Notes: generated by a model not told the origin, from the letters alone. Shown: positions 49,623-60,043, counted from the stretch's first letter. The stretch is DNA of 64,000 bases from Actinomadura sp. NAK00032 (GCF_013364275.1 NZ_CP054932.1:1736001-1800000), one strand, 5' to 3'. A program made the numbers and translations.

Positions 49623-49925
49623 GTGCTGGACACATGGACGAGCCACGAAGTATGGGTCTTGGAGTGCCTCAACTGCACGACGACCTGGAACGAGGAGTTC
49701 GAGGTCCGGCACGCGGGCGACGGGCACGGCAACGAGGCCGTCATCTACGAGCGCGGCGGGCAGCCCTGCACGACGCCCTGGACGGACCGCTCCTGCCCGA
49801 AGTGCGGCAGCCAGAACGTCAAGGCGCTGTCGGCGATGCGCGGCAAGGAGGGCGAGGTCCCGAAGGCCCGCGCCGGCAGCGACGTGGCGATGGTCTTCCA
49901 CCTGCGCCGCATGCACGCCTGGTAG
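49623..49925 (+). CDS. Small zinc-ribbon protein
   Basis: 100-aa protein. Two Cys pairs, LECLNCTTTW (about 12-21) and SCPKCGSQNV (about 60-69), form a split zinc ribbon around a 40-residue insert with EEFEVRHAGDGHGNEAVIYERGG. GTG 49623 has GAGGGGG eight bases upstream. Such ribbons bind nucleic acid or protein. It sits between rsmI and the glycosyltransferase cluster, not obviously in an operon with either. I recognise no named family. Confidence 0.8.
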   Translation: MLDTWTSHEVWVLECLNCTTTWNEEFEVRHAGDGHGNEAVIYERGGQPCTTPWTDRSCPKCGSQNVKALSAMRGKEGEVPKARAGSDVAMVFHLRRMHAW

Positions 49926-49971
49926 CGGGGCCCGGCTCGGCCCCGGCTCGGCGCGAGGCGCCGGGCGCGGG

Positions 49972-51894
49972 TCACTTCGCGGCGACCTCGGGGACCTTGG
50001 TCTCGATCTCCGGCGCGTCGGCCGCCGGCGCCGCCGCCGCGGCGGGCCCGCGCCGCAGCCAGCGCCCCCACCCGGCGACCGTCGCGCGGACGTCGGGCGC
50101 GAACGCCGCACCGGCGGCGAGCGCCGCCAGCGGGACGGCGGGCAGCACGTACCGGTAGTCGAACTCGGCGGTCGCGGCCGGCGCGAGCAGCAGCCCGGTC
50201 GCGAGCGTCCACGGCAGCAGCGCCGCGCCGCCGAACCGCCGCCACAGCGGGACCAGCCCGGCCAGGCCGAGCAGCAGCACGACGCCGAGCATCGTCCCGC
50301 GCAGGTAGAAGACGTCCTGGTAGCCGCGGGCGACCCCGGCGAACGGCTCCACGACCTGCGTCCGGGCGTTGCCGCGCTCGTAGCCCTTGGCCTCCTGGGA
50401 GGCGACCCCGCCGCCCGGCATGTGCCAGTCCGGCAGGGGGCGGCTGGTCTTCTCGAACTCGTACTGCGAGTAGGTGGCCGGGTCGGGGAAGACCGTCCGG
50501 TCCCAGCGGAAGACCCGGAAGAAGTCGTGCGCGACGACCTGCAGGTAGTCGCCGGGCTGCGCGATGATCGCCCGCTTGGCGAAGTCGTTGCCGAGCGCGT
50601 TGTTCTCGGGGCTGAACCGGGTGCCGGTGTAGCGGTTGAGCGGGGACTGGGCGTTCCAGATGCCGTCCTGGGAGTTGGGCAGCCGGTTCGCGGGCTCGGT
50701 GCACAGCGGGTACTCGCGGACCGGCAGGTCCTTCATCTGGTGGCAGTCGGCGAACTTGTAGACCCGCGCGTACAGGAAGATCCCGTTGCTCTCGGTGATC
50801 GCGAACTTGCCGCCGTCGACCTTGTACCAGCCCATGTAGGCGACCACGGGCAGCATGCACGCGGCGAGCGTGATCGCGATCGGCTTCCAGCCGGCCCGCC
50901 GGATCAACAGGAAGACCAGCACGCCGAGCAGCACCGGCATGCCGACCGAGCGGGTCAGCCACGCCATCCCGACGATCAGCCCGACCGCCGCGGCGATCTT
51001 CCAGGACGGGCGGTCCCGCCACAGCAGCAGCGTGACCGCGCTCACGACCAGGAAGGTGAACAGCGTGTCCGACAGGACGAGGTGCTCCAGCTGGAGCTGG
51101 TAGGCGTCCAGCAGGACCGGGGCCGCGGCGAGGGCCGCGCCCCAGCCGGGCAGCCCGAACCGGCGCCGCAGCAGCGCGTAGATCATCACGCCCATGCCCA
51201 GGCCCATCAGGTGCTGGAGGCCGGCGATGAGCGCGAAGCTGTGCAGCGGCTTGAGGATCCAGAGCAGGAACGCGTACCCGTCCGGGCGGAGCGGGTGCGG
51301 ATAGGGGTCGGTCGCGACGTGCAGGTAGTCGAAGCTGTCGTTGAAGTACATGACCGGCTGGTAGCCGAGCATCGCGACCAGCCGGAGCAGTGCCGCTGTG
51401 GCAATGATCACACTGAATGCCGGATGCCGGCGCGCCAGCGTCCACAGCCCGCGCGCGCGCCGCTTACCACCTGAAAGCGGTGCGTCTCCGGAGGTTCCGT
51501 CAATCGGCGGGACATCTCCGGTCTTTTTCCCGGCGGCGGCGCGGCCCTTCTTCCGGCCGGCCCCAGTGGGGGATTCGGGGGTGTCCGCAATGGCTTTGCC
51601 AGAATTTCCCCCGGTGGTCGCGCCGCCGGGCGTGTCGCCTCCGGCGGCGGCCTTGCCGGCCGCCTTCCCGGTGGTGCCCGCGGCGGTGCCGCCGGCCTCG
51701 GCGGCCGCTCCGACCTCGGCGGACGCCTCCGCGCCGCCGTCCCCGGCGGCGTCGTCCGCGGTGCCGAGCCCTGTCTCCAGCGCGGTGCCCCGCGGCGCTT
51801 CCCCCGCCACTGCCGCACCTCCCCTTCGGTGTCCGGCCCCCGGTCCGGTGGCACTGCTCTCTCCGCCGACACTGCGTTCTCCGGCGCGCGTCAC
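49972..51894 (-). CDS. GT39-like membrane glycosyltransferase
   Basis: About 640 aa. Residues 1-150 are a disordered Gly/Ala/Thr-rich cytosolic N-terminus with Lys/Arg at its end. The rest is a GT-C type membrane protein with about 11 helices. The first periplasmic loop has MYFNDSFDYLHVATDPYPHPLRPDGY (Asp in place of the usual Asp-Glu pair). GTG 51894 follows AAAGGGTGGG; an ATG at 51987 would add 31 low-complexity residues. It probably transfers a sugar from polyprenyl phosphate to a cell-envelope acceptor. It is divergent from the GT2 gene that may make that donor. Confidence 0.8.
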   Translation of the reverse strand: MTRAGERSVGGESSATGPGAGHRRGGAAVAGEAPRGTALETGLGTADDAAGDGGAEASAEVGAAAEAGGTAAGTTGKAAGKAAAGGDTPGGATTGGNSGKAIADTPESPTGAGRKKGRAAAGKKTGDVPPIDGTSGDAPLSGGKRRARGLWTLARRHPAFSVIIATAALLRLVAMLGYQPVMYFNDSFDYLHVATDPYPHPLRPDGYAFLLWILKPLHSFALIAGLQHLMGLGMGVMIYALLRRRFGLPGWGAALAAAPVLLDAYQLQLEHLVLSDTLFTFLVVSAVTLLLWRDRPSWKIAAAVGLIVGMAWLTRSVGMPVLLGVLVFLLIRRAGWKPIAITLAACMLPVVAYMGWYKVDGGKFAITESNGIFLYARVYKFADCHQMKDLPVREYPLCTEPANRLPNSQDGIWNAQSPLNRYTGTRFSPENNALGNDFAKRAIIAQPGDYLQVVAHDFFRVFRWDRTVFPDPATYSQYEFEKTSRPLPDWHMPGGGVASQEAKGYERGNARTQVVEPFAGVARGYQDVFYLRGTMLGVVLLLGLAGLVPLWRRFGGAALLPWTLATGLLLAPAATAEFDYRYVLPAVPLAALAAGAAFAPDVRATVAGWGRWLRRGPAAAAAPAADAPEIETKVPEVAAK

Positions 51895-52138
51895 AGCAGA
51901 CCCACCCTTTCCGGGCCGCCGTGCCCGTATGCTTGACGTCCTAGCCTGCCGCCCGCGACCGTGGCGGAGAGGGTCTTTCGGTTGCAAGTGCGCAACACGA
52001 TACGGGTGCTCTTGACGAGAGCTGCCATCATTACCCGTCCCCGGCAGGCATCATGAACGACGACGGGCCGCCGCGCGGAACAACTGAGATTAGTGGAAAA
52101 CACCGCAGACGGTCACCAGGGGTAACGAAGGAGATCGC

Positions 52139-53488
52139 GTGGAACTCTCCGTAGTGATGCCATGTCTGAACGAGGCCGAAACGGTCGAGACCTGCGTCCG
52201 CAAGACCATCGGCTTCTTCGAGGACAAGGGCATCGACGGCGAGGTGGTCATCGCCGACAACGGCAGCACGGACGGCAGCCAGCAGCTCGCCAGGGACGCC
52301 GGCGCCCGCGTCGTGCCGGTGATCGACAAGGGCTACGGCAACGCCCTCATGGGCGGGATCCGGGCCGCGCGCGGCAAGTACGTCGCGATGGGCGACGCCG
52401 ACGACTCCTACGACTTCACCACCCTCGGCCCGTTCCTGGACGAGCTGCGCGACGGCGCCGACCTCGTCATGGGCAACCGGTTCAAGGGCGGCATCGCCGA
52501 CGGCGCCATGCCGCCGCTGCACCGCTACCTCGGCAACCCGGTGCTGAGCTTCGTCGGGCGGCTGTTCTTCGGCAGCAAGATCGGCGACTTCCACTGCGGG
52601 CTGCGGGCCTTCGACAAGGACGCCATCATGCGGCTCGGCCTGCAGACCGGCGGCATGGAGTTCGCCAGTGAGATGGTCGTCAAGGCGACCCTGCAGGGCT
52701 ACGACATCCGCGAGGTGCCGACCACCCTGTCGCCCGACGGCCGCACCCGCGCCCCGCACCTCAACACCTGGCGTGACGGATGGCGCCATCTGCGCTTCCT
52801 CCTCCTCTACAGCCCCCGCTGGTTGTTCCTCATCCCCGGATTGGTCTTCATGACTCTCGGCCTCGTCGCCGGGATCGCGCTGTCGACCGGCCCGGTGACC
52901 GTCGGGGAGATCGCCTTCGACGTCGACACGCTGGTCGGCGCGTCCGCCGCGCTGGTGATCGGCTTCCAGGCGGTGCTGTTCGCGCTGCTCACGAAGGTCT
53001 ACGCGATGCAGGAGGGGTTCCTCCCGCACGACCGCCGGGTGCAGAAGATCATCGACTGGTGGAGCCTGGAGCGCGGCCTGCTGATCGGCGGGCTGCTCGC
53101 GGTCGCCGGCCTCGCCGGCCTCGTCGCGTCGCTGCTGCACTGGCGCGTCAACAGCTTCGGCGAACTCGACCCGCGGCACTCGCTGCGCATCGTCGTGCCC
53201 GCCGCGACCGCGCTGGTGATGAGCTTCCAGGCCATCTTCGCCTCGCTGTTCGTCAGCATCCTCGGCATCCGCCGCCGCCAGCACCCGCCGCTCACCGACG
53301 CGGCCGAGGAGGCCGCGGGCGTCGTGGACGCCGCCGCGCACAAGGCCAAGCGCGCCGCCGAGAAGGCGGAGAAGGCCAAGGCCGAGAACGCCGAGCGGGC
53401 GAAGACCGAGAACGCGGAGGAGAAGGTCGCCGCGGGCACGGCGGAGGCCGCGAAGGAGACCGACGGCGAGGACGGCGCCGAGCGCTGA
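52139..53488 (+). CDS. GT2 polyprenyl-phosphate glycosyltransferase with membrane domain
   Basis: 449-aa protein. The N-terminal GT2 domain (about 1-230) has LSVVMPCLNEAETV, ADNGSTDGS, and DADDSYDF, the DxD-like metal site. Then come four membrane helices (about 235-385), as in dolichol-phosphate glucose or mannose synthases with a GtrA-like or DPM-like tail. The last 60 residues are Lys/Glu/Ala-rich (AEKAEKAKAENAERAK) and probably a charged cytosolic coil. GGAG five bases before GTG 52139. It would supply polyprenyl-phosphate sugar to the neighbouring GT-C enzymes. Confidence 0.9.
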   Translation: MELSVVMPCLNEAETVETCVRKTIGFFEDKGIDGEVVIADNGSTDGSQQLARDAGARVVPVIDKGYGNALMGGIRAARGKYVAMGDADDSYDFTTLGPFLDELRDGADLVMGNRFKGGIADGAMPPLHRYLGNPVLSFVGRLFFGSKIGDFHCGLRAFDKDAIMRLGLQTGGMEFASEMVVKATLQGYDIREVPTTLSPDGRTRAPHLNTWRDGWRHLRFLLLYSPRWLFLIPGLVFMTLGLVAGIALSTGPVTVGEIAFDVDTLVGASAALVIGFQAVLFALLTKVYAMQEGFLPHDRRVQKIIDWWSLERGLLIGGLLAVAGLAGLVASLLHWRVNSFGELDPRHSLRIVVPAATALVMSFQAIFASLFVSILGIRRRQHPPLTDAAEEAAGVVDAAAHKAKRAAEKAEKAKAENAERAKTENAEEKVAAGTAEAAKETDGEDGAER

Positions 53489-53630
53489 CCGGCGCCGGCG
53501 GGCGCCCCGCGGGCGCTCATGCCGAGAACTTGCTGAGCGTTTCCGGGCCGGAGACCGGCGCCCCGCCCGCACTGTGACAGGCTTGACCTGCAATGGATCT
53601 TCGTTCACCGACTGCCCGCGCCGCGGCCCG

Positions 53631-55466
53631 ATGAGCACCCGTCCGCCGGCGGGCACCGGCACCGCGTCGCGCACCGCCGCGCGGCCCCCGGCCGCCCCGG
53701 CGGAGTCCCGCGCCGCCGCGTCTCCGGCGGGCCGTCGCCGCTGGGCCTGGCTGTTCCTGCTGGGCTGGGCGGCGCAGGTCGCGCTGCGGCTGTGGCTCGG
53801 CTCCGGCCAGACGATCCCGGTCGCGACGCCGGACGAGTCCGGCTACCTGTTCGCCGCCCGCGTCCTCACCGGCGGCCCCGACGCGGACATGTCGTTCGGA
53901 ACGGTCTACCGCGGCGGCTACCCGCTGCTGCTGACCCCCGCGATCTGGCTCGGCACCGGCCCGGTCGGCGTCTACCGGACGGCTCTCGTCATCAACGCGC
54001 TGATCAGCGCGCTGATGCTGCCGCTGGCCTACCTGCTGCTGCGCCGCCTCCAGGTGCGGCCCCGCTGGTCGTATGTGTTCGCGCACGTCACCGCGCTGCT
54101 GCCGTGCGTGCTGTTCTACTCCGAGTTCGTCCTCACGGACGCGATCCTGCCGGTGCTGTTCGCCGGCTGGCTGCTGCTCGCCCACGCGTGGCTGGCCGCG
54201 CCCGCGAAGCGGCTCGGCGAGCCGCTTCGGGGGCGCGCCGCGCGCCGCCCGCTGCTGTGCGGGACGGGCGCGTCCCTCATCGTCGCCTACGCCGTCACCT
54301 GCCACACGCGCGGCGCGATCCTGCTGGCCGTGCACGCGGCGCTGATCGTGGCCGCGCCGGTGTTCCGGTGGCGGTCGTGGCGGAACGCGTCCGCCGCCGG
54401 GCTCGTCCTCGCCGCCGCGACCGGCGCCGGGACGCTGCTGAACCGCTCGCTGCTGCCGCACATGTACCCCTACGGCGACAACGACCTCGGCGGCAACGTC
54501 GTGCGGCGGCTCACCACCGCCGACGGCTGGGGCTGGATGCTGTCGCTCGGCACCGGCCAGGTCTGGTACCAGGCCGTCGCGACCGGCGGCATCGCCGCGA
54601 TGGGCCTGCTCGCGGCGGTGTACGCCGTGGTCCGGCCGCCGCTCGCGCTGCCGGGCTCGCCCGGCCGCACCAGGGCGCTGGCCCTCGCCGTCCTCGGGAC
54701 CGTGGCGGGCATCGCGGTCGCGACGTCGGCGGCGCTGCCCGTCGAGTACCGCATCGGCAACTACGTCTACGGCCGCTACCTGGCGTCCATCACCCCGGTG
54801 CTGTTCGCGGTCGGGGTCGCGGTCCTGCTGCGGGCCTCGGCCAAGACGCTGCTGTGGGCGGCGTCCTCGGCGGCCGTGCTGACCGTCGCCGCGGCGTGCG
54901 TCGTCCAGTGGTACGCGGGCGACCTGCTCAGCCAGTACACCTACACCTCCTACGACTTCCCCGAGACGTCCTTGCTCACATGGGACTGGACGTCGTTCCG
55001 CCTCTGGCACGCCACCGTGGCGGGCCTCGTCCTGCTGGCACTGTCGGTGGCCGCCGTACGGCTGCGCCGGCACGGCCCGCCGCTTCTCGCGGCGCTGCTC
55101 GCCGTCGTCGCGGTCGCCATGTGCGCCACCGCCACCGACCGCATCGCGCAGCCGCTGGTGCGCGCCGAGACCGCGCACACCGACCTGCGCGACCGCGTCG
55201 CCCTGCGCGCGCAGCGGTCGGTCGCCGTCGACTGGAACGTCCCGTGGACGATCCGGCTGTCGCAGTTCTACTGGGCGTGGTGGAGCGACGGCATCGTCTT
55301 CAACGCCCGCGACGTCGCGCCGCCGCAGGACGTCGACATGGTCGTGCTGGCGTGGCCGAAGGACGTCCCCGCCACCGCGTCCTGGCCGAAGGGCGCCCCG
55401 CCCGGCTGGCACGTCGCCGACAGCCGCCGCACCGTCCAGGGCGACTGGGTCGCCTGGACCCGCTGA
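53631..55466 (+). CDS. GT-C type integral membrane glycosyltransferase-like protein
   Basis: 611-aa membrane protein with about 11 hydrophobic helices and a short soluble C-terminal domain (about 520-611). TPDESGYLFAARVLTGGPD after the first helix is an Asp-Glu motif in the place of the GT-C catalytic Asp. The extreme N-terminus is Pro/Ala/Arg-rich. ATG 53631 is chosen; an upstream in-frame ATG at 53574 would add 19 residues. It is convergent with another GT-C-like gene, 4 bp apart. Acceptor and sugar are unknown. Confidence 0.8.
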   Translation: MSTRPPAGTGTASRTAARPPAAPAESRAAASPAGRRRWAWLFLLGWAAQVALRLWLGSGQTIPVATPDESGYLFAARVLTGGPDADMSFGTVYRGGYPLLLTPAIWLGTGPVGVYRTALVINALISALMLPLAYLLLRRLQVRPRWSYVFAHVTALLPCVLFYSEFVLTDAILPVLFAGWLLLAHAWLAAPAKRLGEPLRGRAARRPLLCGTGASLIVAYAVTCHTRGAILLAVHAALIVAAPVFRWRSWRNASAAGLVLAAATGAGTLLNRSLLPHMYPYGDNDLGGNVVRRLTTADGWGWMLSLGTGQVWYQAVATGGIAAMGLLAAVYAVVRPPLALPGSPGRTRALALAVLGTVAGIAVATSAALPVEYRIGNYVYGRYLASITPVLFAVGVAVLLRASAKTLLWAASSAAVLTVAAACVVQWYAGDLLSQYTYTSYDFPETSLLTWDWTSFRLWHATVAGLVLLALSVAAVRLRRHGPPLLAALLAVVAVAMCATATDRIAQPLVRAETAHTDLRDRVALRAQRSVAVDWNVPWTIRLSQFYWAWWSDGIVFNARDVAPPQDVDMVVLAWPKDVPATASWPKGAPPGWHVADSRRTVQGDWVAWTR

Positions 55467-55470
55467 ATCC

Positions 55471-57093
55471 TTACGGGGAGGCGGGCCGGGGCGGCGGATT
55501 CCATAGTTGCAGGACGTTGTCGGACGAGCGCCACATCAGCGTCCACCCCTGGGCGGGGTCGGGGCGCCAGCCGCCGCCGATCTGCGACTCCATGCCGCGC
55601 CACCGCGTGTAGAGCATCGGGCCCTCCATCGCGTCGCGCGGGACCGGCATGTAGTGCGGGAAGTCGCGGATCTCGCCGCGCCAGACCGGGTCGCCCCACA
55701 TGTCGCGGGTGTAGAAGGTCAGGGTCTGCGCGAGCCGCCGGTCGGCGCAGATCAGCGTGATGTCGCGGTGGCCGGCGAGGTAGCCGCGCAGCTCGCCCCA
55801 CGCCTTGTCGCGCGGCAGGTCGGGGACGGCGCGGACGGCGGCGACCGTGTACGTCCCGCCCAGCGCGACCGCGAGGACCGGCACCACGACCGTCCTCAGC
55901 CGCAGCCGGGAGACCCACTGCCGGGGCAGCATCCGGAACATCAGGATCAGCGACCCGAACCCGCCGGCGAGCAGCGCGGGCAGCACCGCGAACCAGTACC
56001 GCTGGAGCCACGCCCGCAGCTTGATGTCATCGGGGTCGAGCACGCCGGCGCAGAGCGTCAGCGGGATCGCCAGGGTCAGGAACCACACCAGGACGAGCGC
56101 GAGGCGCCGGTCGCGGGTGACGGCCCAGCCGACGATCGTCAGGGCGAGCGCGGCGGTGAACACGAGGCCGAGCGGGTTCCAGTCGTGCATCGCGCGCAGG
56201 AACGAGCGGGCGGCGAGCTCGCGGGTGACGTAGTCGCGGGACTGGCCGCCGTGCTCGGCCGCCGACATCAGCCCGGCGAGGGGGCTGCCCCACACGAGCT
56301 GGTTGTGCGCGAAGTTGAGCAGCAGGATCGCGAGCATCGGCGCGCCGACCGTGATGTTGCGCCGCCACGGGATGCGCAGCAGCGCCAGGTAGGCGGGGAT
56401 CGCGAGGAACAGGAACGCGAGGAACTCGCGGACGAGGAACGAGGTGCCGAGGAGCACCCCGGCGGCGAGCAGCATCCGGGTCTGCGCCCGCCCGGTGCGG
56501 CGGCTCGCGACGACGAGGCCCGCCATCCCGATCGCGAACAGCCCGGCGCCCGGCATGTCCGGCAGCATCACCCCGGTCGACCAGGTGATCTCGTGGCCGA
56601 ACGGGTTCGTCATCGTGAAGAACGGGTGGATCAGCAGGACCAGCGCGGACAGCACCCCGGCCACGTCCCCGAACAGGGACCGGACGACCAGGTACGTGCC
56701 GGTGAAGAACGCGATGCCGCCGAGCGCCGCGATCGTGAAGTAGGCGGCCTGCCCGGGCCCGAGGACCTCCTGGACGAGCCGCGCCGGCAGCACCAGCCCG
56801 ATCCGCGTGACCTGGTGGGGGACCTCGTCGAACGGCCACTGGGTGAGCGGGATGTCGGGCCAGTCGCGGGCGGCGAGCCACACGTAGTACGGGTCGAAGT
56901 ACAGCGGCGGCGTCATGATCACCCACTGGGCGAGCACCGCGGACGCCGAGACCAGCAGGGACAGCCACACCACCCGCCGGGTGCGGCGCAGCCGGGCGAG
57001 CAGCCGCGGGCCGAGGCCGGCGCGGGCCGGCGCGTCCGGCGCGGGGTCGCTCCGGGGCCGGCCGACGGCCTCGTCGGACGTGGTCTGGGCCAT
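55471..57093 (-). CDS. GT39-like integral membrane glycosyltransferase
   Basis: 540-aa membrane protein. After a basic cytosolic N-terminus, about ten helices follow. The first loop PPLYFDPYYVWLAARDW carries an Asp at the GT-C catalytic position. A soluble C-terminal domain (about 440-540) ends WNPPPRPASP. GGGGGA eight bases before ATG 57093. Its start is 97 bp from metG in the opposite direction. It is one of four membrane glycosyltransferases in this block and is likely to act with the GT2 enzyme at 52139. Confidence 0.83.
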   Translation of the reverse strand: MAQTTSDEAVGRPRSDPAPDAPARAGLGPRLLARLRRTRRVVWLSLLVSASAVLAQWVIMTPPLYFDPYYVWLAARDWPDIPLTQWPFDEVPHQVTRIGLVLPARLVQEVLGPGQAAYFTIAALGGIAFFTGTYLVVRSLFGDVAGVLSALVLLIHPFFTMTNPFGHEITWSTGVMLPDMPGAGLFAIGMAGLVVASRRTGRAQTRMLLAAGVLLGTSFLVREFLAFLFLAIPAYLALLRIPWRRNITVGAPMLAILLLNFAHNQLVWGSPLAGLMSAAEHGGQSRDYVTRELAARSFLRAMHDWNPLGLVFTAALALTIVGWAVTRDRRLALVLVWFLTLAIPLTLCAGVLDPDDIKLRAWLQRYWFAVLPALLAGGFGSLILMFRMLPRQWVSRLRLRTVVVPVLAVALGGTYTVAAVRAVPDLPRDKAWGELRGYLAGHRDITLICADRRLAQTLTFYTRDMWGDPVWRGEIRDFPHYMPVPRDAMEGPMLYTRWRGMESQIGGGWRPDPAQGWTLMWRSSDNVLQLWNPPPRPASP

Positions 57094-57190
57094 GCCTGGG
57101 GTCCCCCGCCTCCGCTGATCAACCTGCCCCGGAACCCGGACCAGGTTACTCGCGTGCCGGTGCCCCCGTGACGCGACTACCCTTGATTGC

Positions 57191-58984
57191 ATGTCCTCGT
57201 CAAGCCGTCACATCTTGACCGCGCCCGCCTGGCCGTACGCCAACGGGCCCCGTCACATCGGGCACGTCTCCGGATTCGCGCTGCCCGCCGACATGTTCAG
57301 CCGCTACCAGCGGATGGCGGGCAACAAGGTCCTGATGGTCAGCGGCACCGACGAGCACGGCACGCCGATCCAGGTGCAGGCCGACAAGGAGGGCGTGACC
57401 GCCCGCGAGCTGGCCGACCGGTACAGCTCCGTGATCGCCGAGGACCTGCACGGCCTCGGCATGACCTACGACCTGTTCACCCGGACGACGACGCTGAACC
57501 ACTACGCGGTCGTCCAGGAGCTCTTCAAGGGCCTGTACGACAACGGCTACATCTTCCCGACCAAGACGATGGGCGCGATCTCGCCGTCCACCGGCCGCAC
57601 CCTCCCGGACCGCTACATCGAGGGCACCTGCCCGATCTGCGGGTACGACGGCGCGCGCGGCGACCAGTGCGACAACTGCGGCAACCAGCTCGACCCGATC
57701 GACCTGATCAACCCGGTGTCGCGGATCAACGGCGAGACGCCGAAGTTCGTGGAGACCGAGCACTTCATGCTCGACCTGCCCGCGTTCACCGAGGTCCTCG
57801 GCCGGTACCTGCGCGGCAAGCAGGGGCAGTGGCGGCCGAACGTGCTGAAGTTCGCGCTGAACCTGCTGGACGACATGCAGCCGCGCGCGATCAGCCGCGA
57901 CCTCGACTGGGGCGTGCCGATCCCGCTGGACGGCTGGCGCGACAACCCGGCGAAGAAGCTGTACGTGTGGTTCGACGCGGTCGTCGGCTACTTCTCCGCG
58001 TCGGTGGAGTGGGCGCGGCGGTCCGGCGACCCCGAGGCGTGGCGCGCCTGGTGGCAGGACCCTGAGGCCCTGTCCTACTACTTCATGGGCAAGGACAACA
58101 TCGTCTTCCACGCCGAGATCTGGCCGGCGATGCTGCTCGGCTACAGCGGCCAGGGCGACAAGGGCGGCAAGCCGGGCTCGCTGGGCGCGCTGAACGTGCC
58201 GACCGAGGTCGTGTCGTCGGAGTTCCTGACGATGGAGGGCAAGAAGTTCTCCTCGTCCCGCAATGTCGTCATCTATGTGAAGGACTTCCTGGAGCGCTAC
58301 GACGTCGACGCGCTGCGCTACTACGTCGCGGTCGCGGGGCCCGAGAACCAGGACACCGACTTCACCTGGTCGGAGTTCGTCCGCCGCAACAACGACGAGC
58401 TGGTCGCCGCGTGGGGCAACCTCGTCAACCGGTCGGTGAACATGGCAGCGAAGAACTTCGGCGCGATCCCGGACGCGGGCGACCTCACCGACGCCGACCG
58501 GGCGCTGCTGGAGCGCAGTCGCAACGCCTTCGGCGCGGTCGGCGCCGAACTCGGCCGCTCCCGGTTCAAGAGCTCGATCACCGAGGCGCTCGACGTCGTC
58601 CGCGACGCCAACAAGTACCTGTCCGATCAGGCGCCCTGGAAGCTGAAGGACGACCCCGAGCGGGTCAAGTCGATCCTGCACACCGCGCTCCAGGTGGTCG
58701 ACGACGCCAAGACGCTGCTGACGCCGTTCCTGCCGACCTCCTCGCAGAAGGTCTACGAGATGCTCGGCGGCGAGGGCGTGTGGAGCGGCATGCCGCGGCT
58801 GGAGACCGTGTCGGAGGACGGCGGCCCCGACTACCGCGTCCTCACCGGCGACTACGCGACCGAGGCGCGCTGGGAGTCCGTCCCGATCAAGCCGGGCGTG
58901 CCGCTGGCCAAGCCGACGCCGCTGTTCAAGAAGCTGGACCCGTCCGTCGTGGACGAGGAACTCGCCAGGCTGGAGAACACGTGA
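57191..58984 (+). CDS. metG: Methionyl-tRNA synthetase
   Basis: 597-aa class I synthetase. The HIGH motif is in [12 protein letters not shown] (about 17-28), the zinc knuckle is [23 protein letters not shown] (two Cys pairs), WFDAVVGY marks the connective region and the KMSKS equivalent is GKKFSSSR. The C-terminal anticodon-binding domain begins near residue 410. No Shine-Dalgarno is visible; TACCCT lies seven bases before ATG 57191, consistent with a leaderless transcript. It attaches Met to tRNA. It leads the metG-tatD pair. Confidence 0.97.
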   Translation: MSSSSRHILTAPAWPYANGPRHIGHVSGFALPADMFSRYQRMAGNKVLMVSGTDEHGTPIQVQADKEGVTARELADRYSSVIAEDLHGLGMTYDLFTRTTTLNHYAVVQELFKGLYDNGYIFPTKTMGAISPSTGRTLPDRYIEGTCPICGYDGARGDQCDNCGNQLDPIDLINPVSRINGETPKFVETEHFMLDLPAFTEVLGRYLRGKQGQWRPNVLKFALNLLDDMQPRAISRDLDWGVPIPLDGWRDNPAKKLYVWFDAVVGYFSASVEWARRSGDPEAWRAWWQDPEALSYYFMGKDNIVFHAEIWPAMLLGYSGQGDKGGKPGSLGALNVPTEVVSSEFLTMEGKKFSSSRNVVIYVKDFLERYDVDALRYYVAVAGPENQDTDFTWSEFVRRNNDELVAAWGNLVNRSVNMAAKNFGAIPDAGDLTDADRALLERSRNAFGAVGAELGRSRFKSSITEALDVVRDANKYLSDQAPWKLKDDPERVKSILHTALQVVDDAKTLLTPFLPTSSQKVYEMLGGEGVWSGMPRLETVSEDGGPDYRVLTGDYATEARWESVPIKPGVPLAKPTPLFKKLDPSVVDEELARLENT

Positions 58985-59805
58985 CCCGAGACGGGGACGG
59001 GCAGGCCGCCCGGTCCTACCCGCCGCTGCCCGAGCGCCTGCCCGTGGACGTCTTCGACAGCCACTGCCACCTCGACGTCGTCCAGACACCGGTGGACGAG
59101 CAGCTGAAGGCGGCGAAGGCCGCGGGCGTCACGCGGATCGTCACGATCGGCTGCGACCTGCCGTCGTCCCGGTTCGCGGTGGAGGCCGCCGCCGAGTTCG
59201 ACGACGTGTACGCGGCGGTCGCGATGCACCCGAACGACACGACGGGGATCTCCGACGCCGTCCTGGAGGACATCGCGCGGCTGGCCGCGCACCCGAAGGT
59301 CCGCGCGATCGGCGAGACCGGCCTGGACTACTACCGCGACTGGGCGCCCAAGGACGACCAGCACCGTTCGTTCCGCGGCCACGTCGAGATCGCCAAGCGG
59401 CTGGGGAAGGCGCTGGTCATCCACGACCGCGACGCGCACGACGACGTCCTCGCGATCCTGGCGGAGGAGGGCGCGCCGGAGAAGGTGGTGTTCCACTGCT
59501 TCTCCGGCGACGCGGCGATGGCGGAGGTCTGCGCCGAGCGCGGCTACGTGATGAGCTTCGCCGGGAACGTCACCTTCAAGAACGCCGAGCCGCTGCGCGA
59601 CGCGCTGCGCGCCGCCCCGCTGGACCTGCTGCTCGTGGAGACCGACGCGCCGTTCCTCACCCCGATCCCGCACCGGGGGAAGCCGAACGCCTCGTACCTG
59701 ATCCCGCACACCGTCCGGGCGATGGCCGAGGTCAAGGGCGTGGACGTGGCGGAGCTGTGCACGGCGATCGCCGCGAACGGGGAGCGCGTCTTCGGCCCCT
59801 GGTGA
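58981..59805 (+). CDS. tatD: TatD-family metal-dependent hydrolase
   Basis: 274-aa TIM-barrel hydrolase. Metal-binding motifs are FDSHCHLD near the N-terminus, [28 protein letters not shown] and ETDAPFL. Family members are nucleases or deacylases with two metal ions. GTG 58981 overlaps the metG stop by four bases, so they are translationally coupled, a conserved arrangement in Actinobacteria. There are about 20 extra residues before the barrel. Confidence 0.94.
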   Translation: MTRDGDGQAARSYPPLPERLPVDVFDSHCHLDVVQTPVDEQLKAAKAAGVTRIVTIGCDLPSSRFAVEAAAEFDDVYAAVAMHPNDTTGISDAVLEDIARLAAHPKVRAIGETGLDYYRDWAPKDDQHRSFRGHVEIAKRLGKALVIHDRDAHDDVLAILAEEGAPEKVVFHCFSGDAAMAEVCAERGYVMSFAGNVTFKNAEPLRDALRAAPLDLLLVETDAPFLTPIPHRGKPNASYLIPHTVRAMAEVKGVDVAELCTAIAANGERVFGPW

Positions 59806-59984
59806 TCGCCGCTTCGGTCGGACGGGTGGCGGGCCTCAGTCGCGCCGCCAGGCCATGATCGGCGATTTCAGGGGGGCGGGAACGGATTCTTGCGGTAATG
59901 CCTCCAAGAGGGGATCAAGGGGGATACGGCCCGCGGATGTGGCGTGTGAGGGCGATGAGGTGGCGGAGAACGTCCGAGTGCCTC

Positions 59985-59990
59985 TAATCT
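59985..59990 (+). promoter_or_regulatory. Candidate -10 box upstream of rpfB
   Basis: TAATCT 54 bases before the rpfB start, preceded by GAGTGCCTC. The 11-mer GAGTGCCTCTA (59976-59986) also occurs 68 bases before the solute-binding lipoprotein start (22136-22146). The 238-bp gap 59806-60043 shows no recognisable c-di-AMP (ydaO) riboswitch, which controls rpf genes in some actinobacteria. Confidence 0.35.
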
Positions 59991-60043
59991 CTGGCCCATC
60001 GAGCGGGCGCCCCCGAGCCCGGCCCCCCTGGAGGAAACCCCCC

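Noticed and set aside
57121..57147. AACCTG/CAGGTT hairpin upstream of metG as a T-box
   Set aside because: Too short and lacking T-box sequence; the transcript probably begins at the start codon.
59806..60043. Possible c-di-AMP (ydaO) riboswitch upstream of rpfB
   Set aside because: The conserved ydaO sequence blocks could not be found in this gap.
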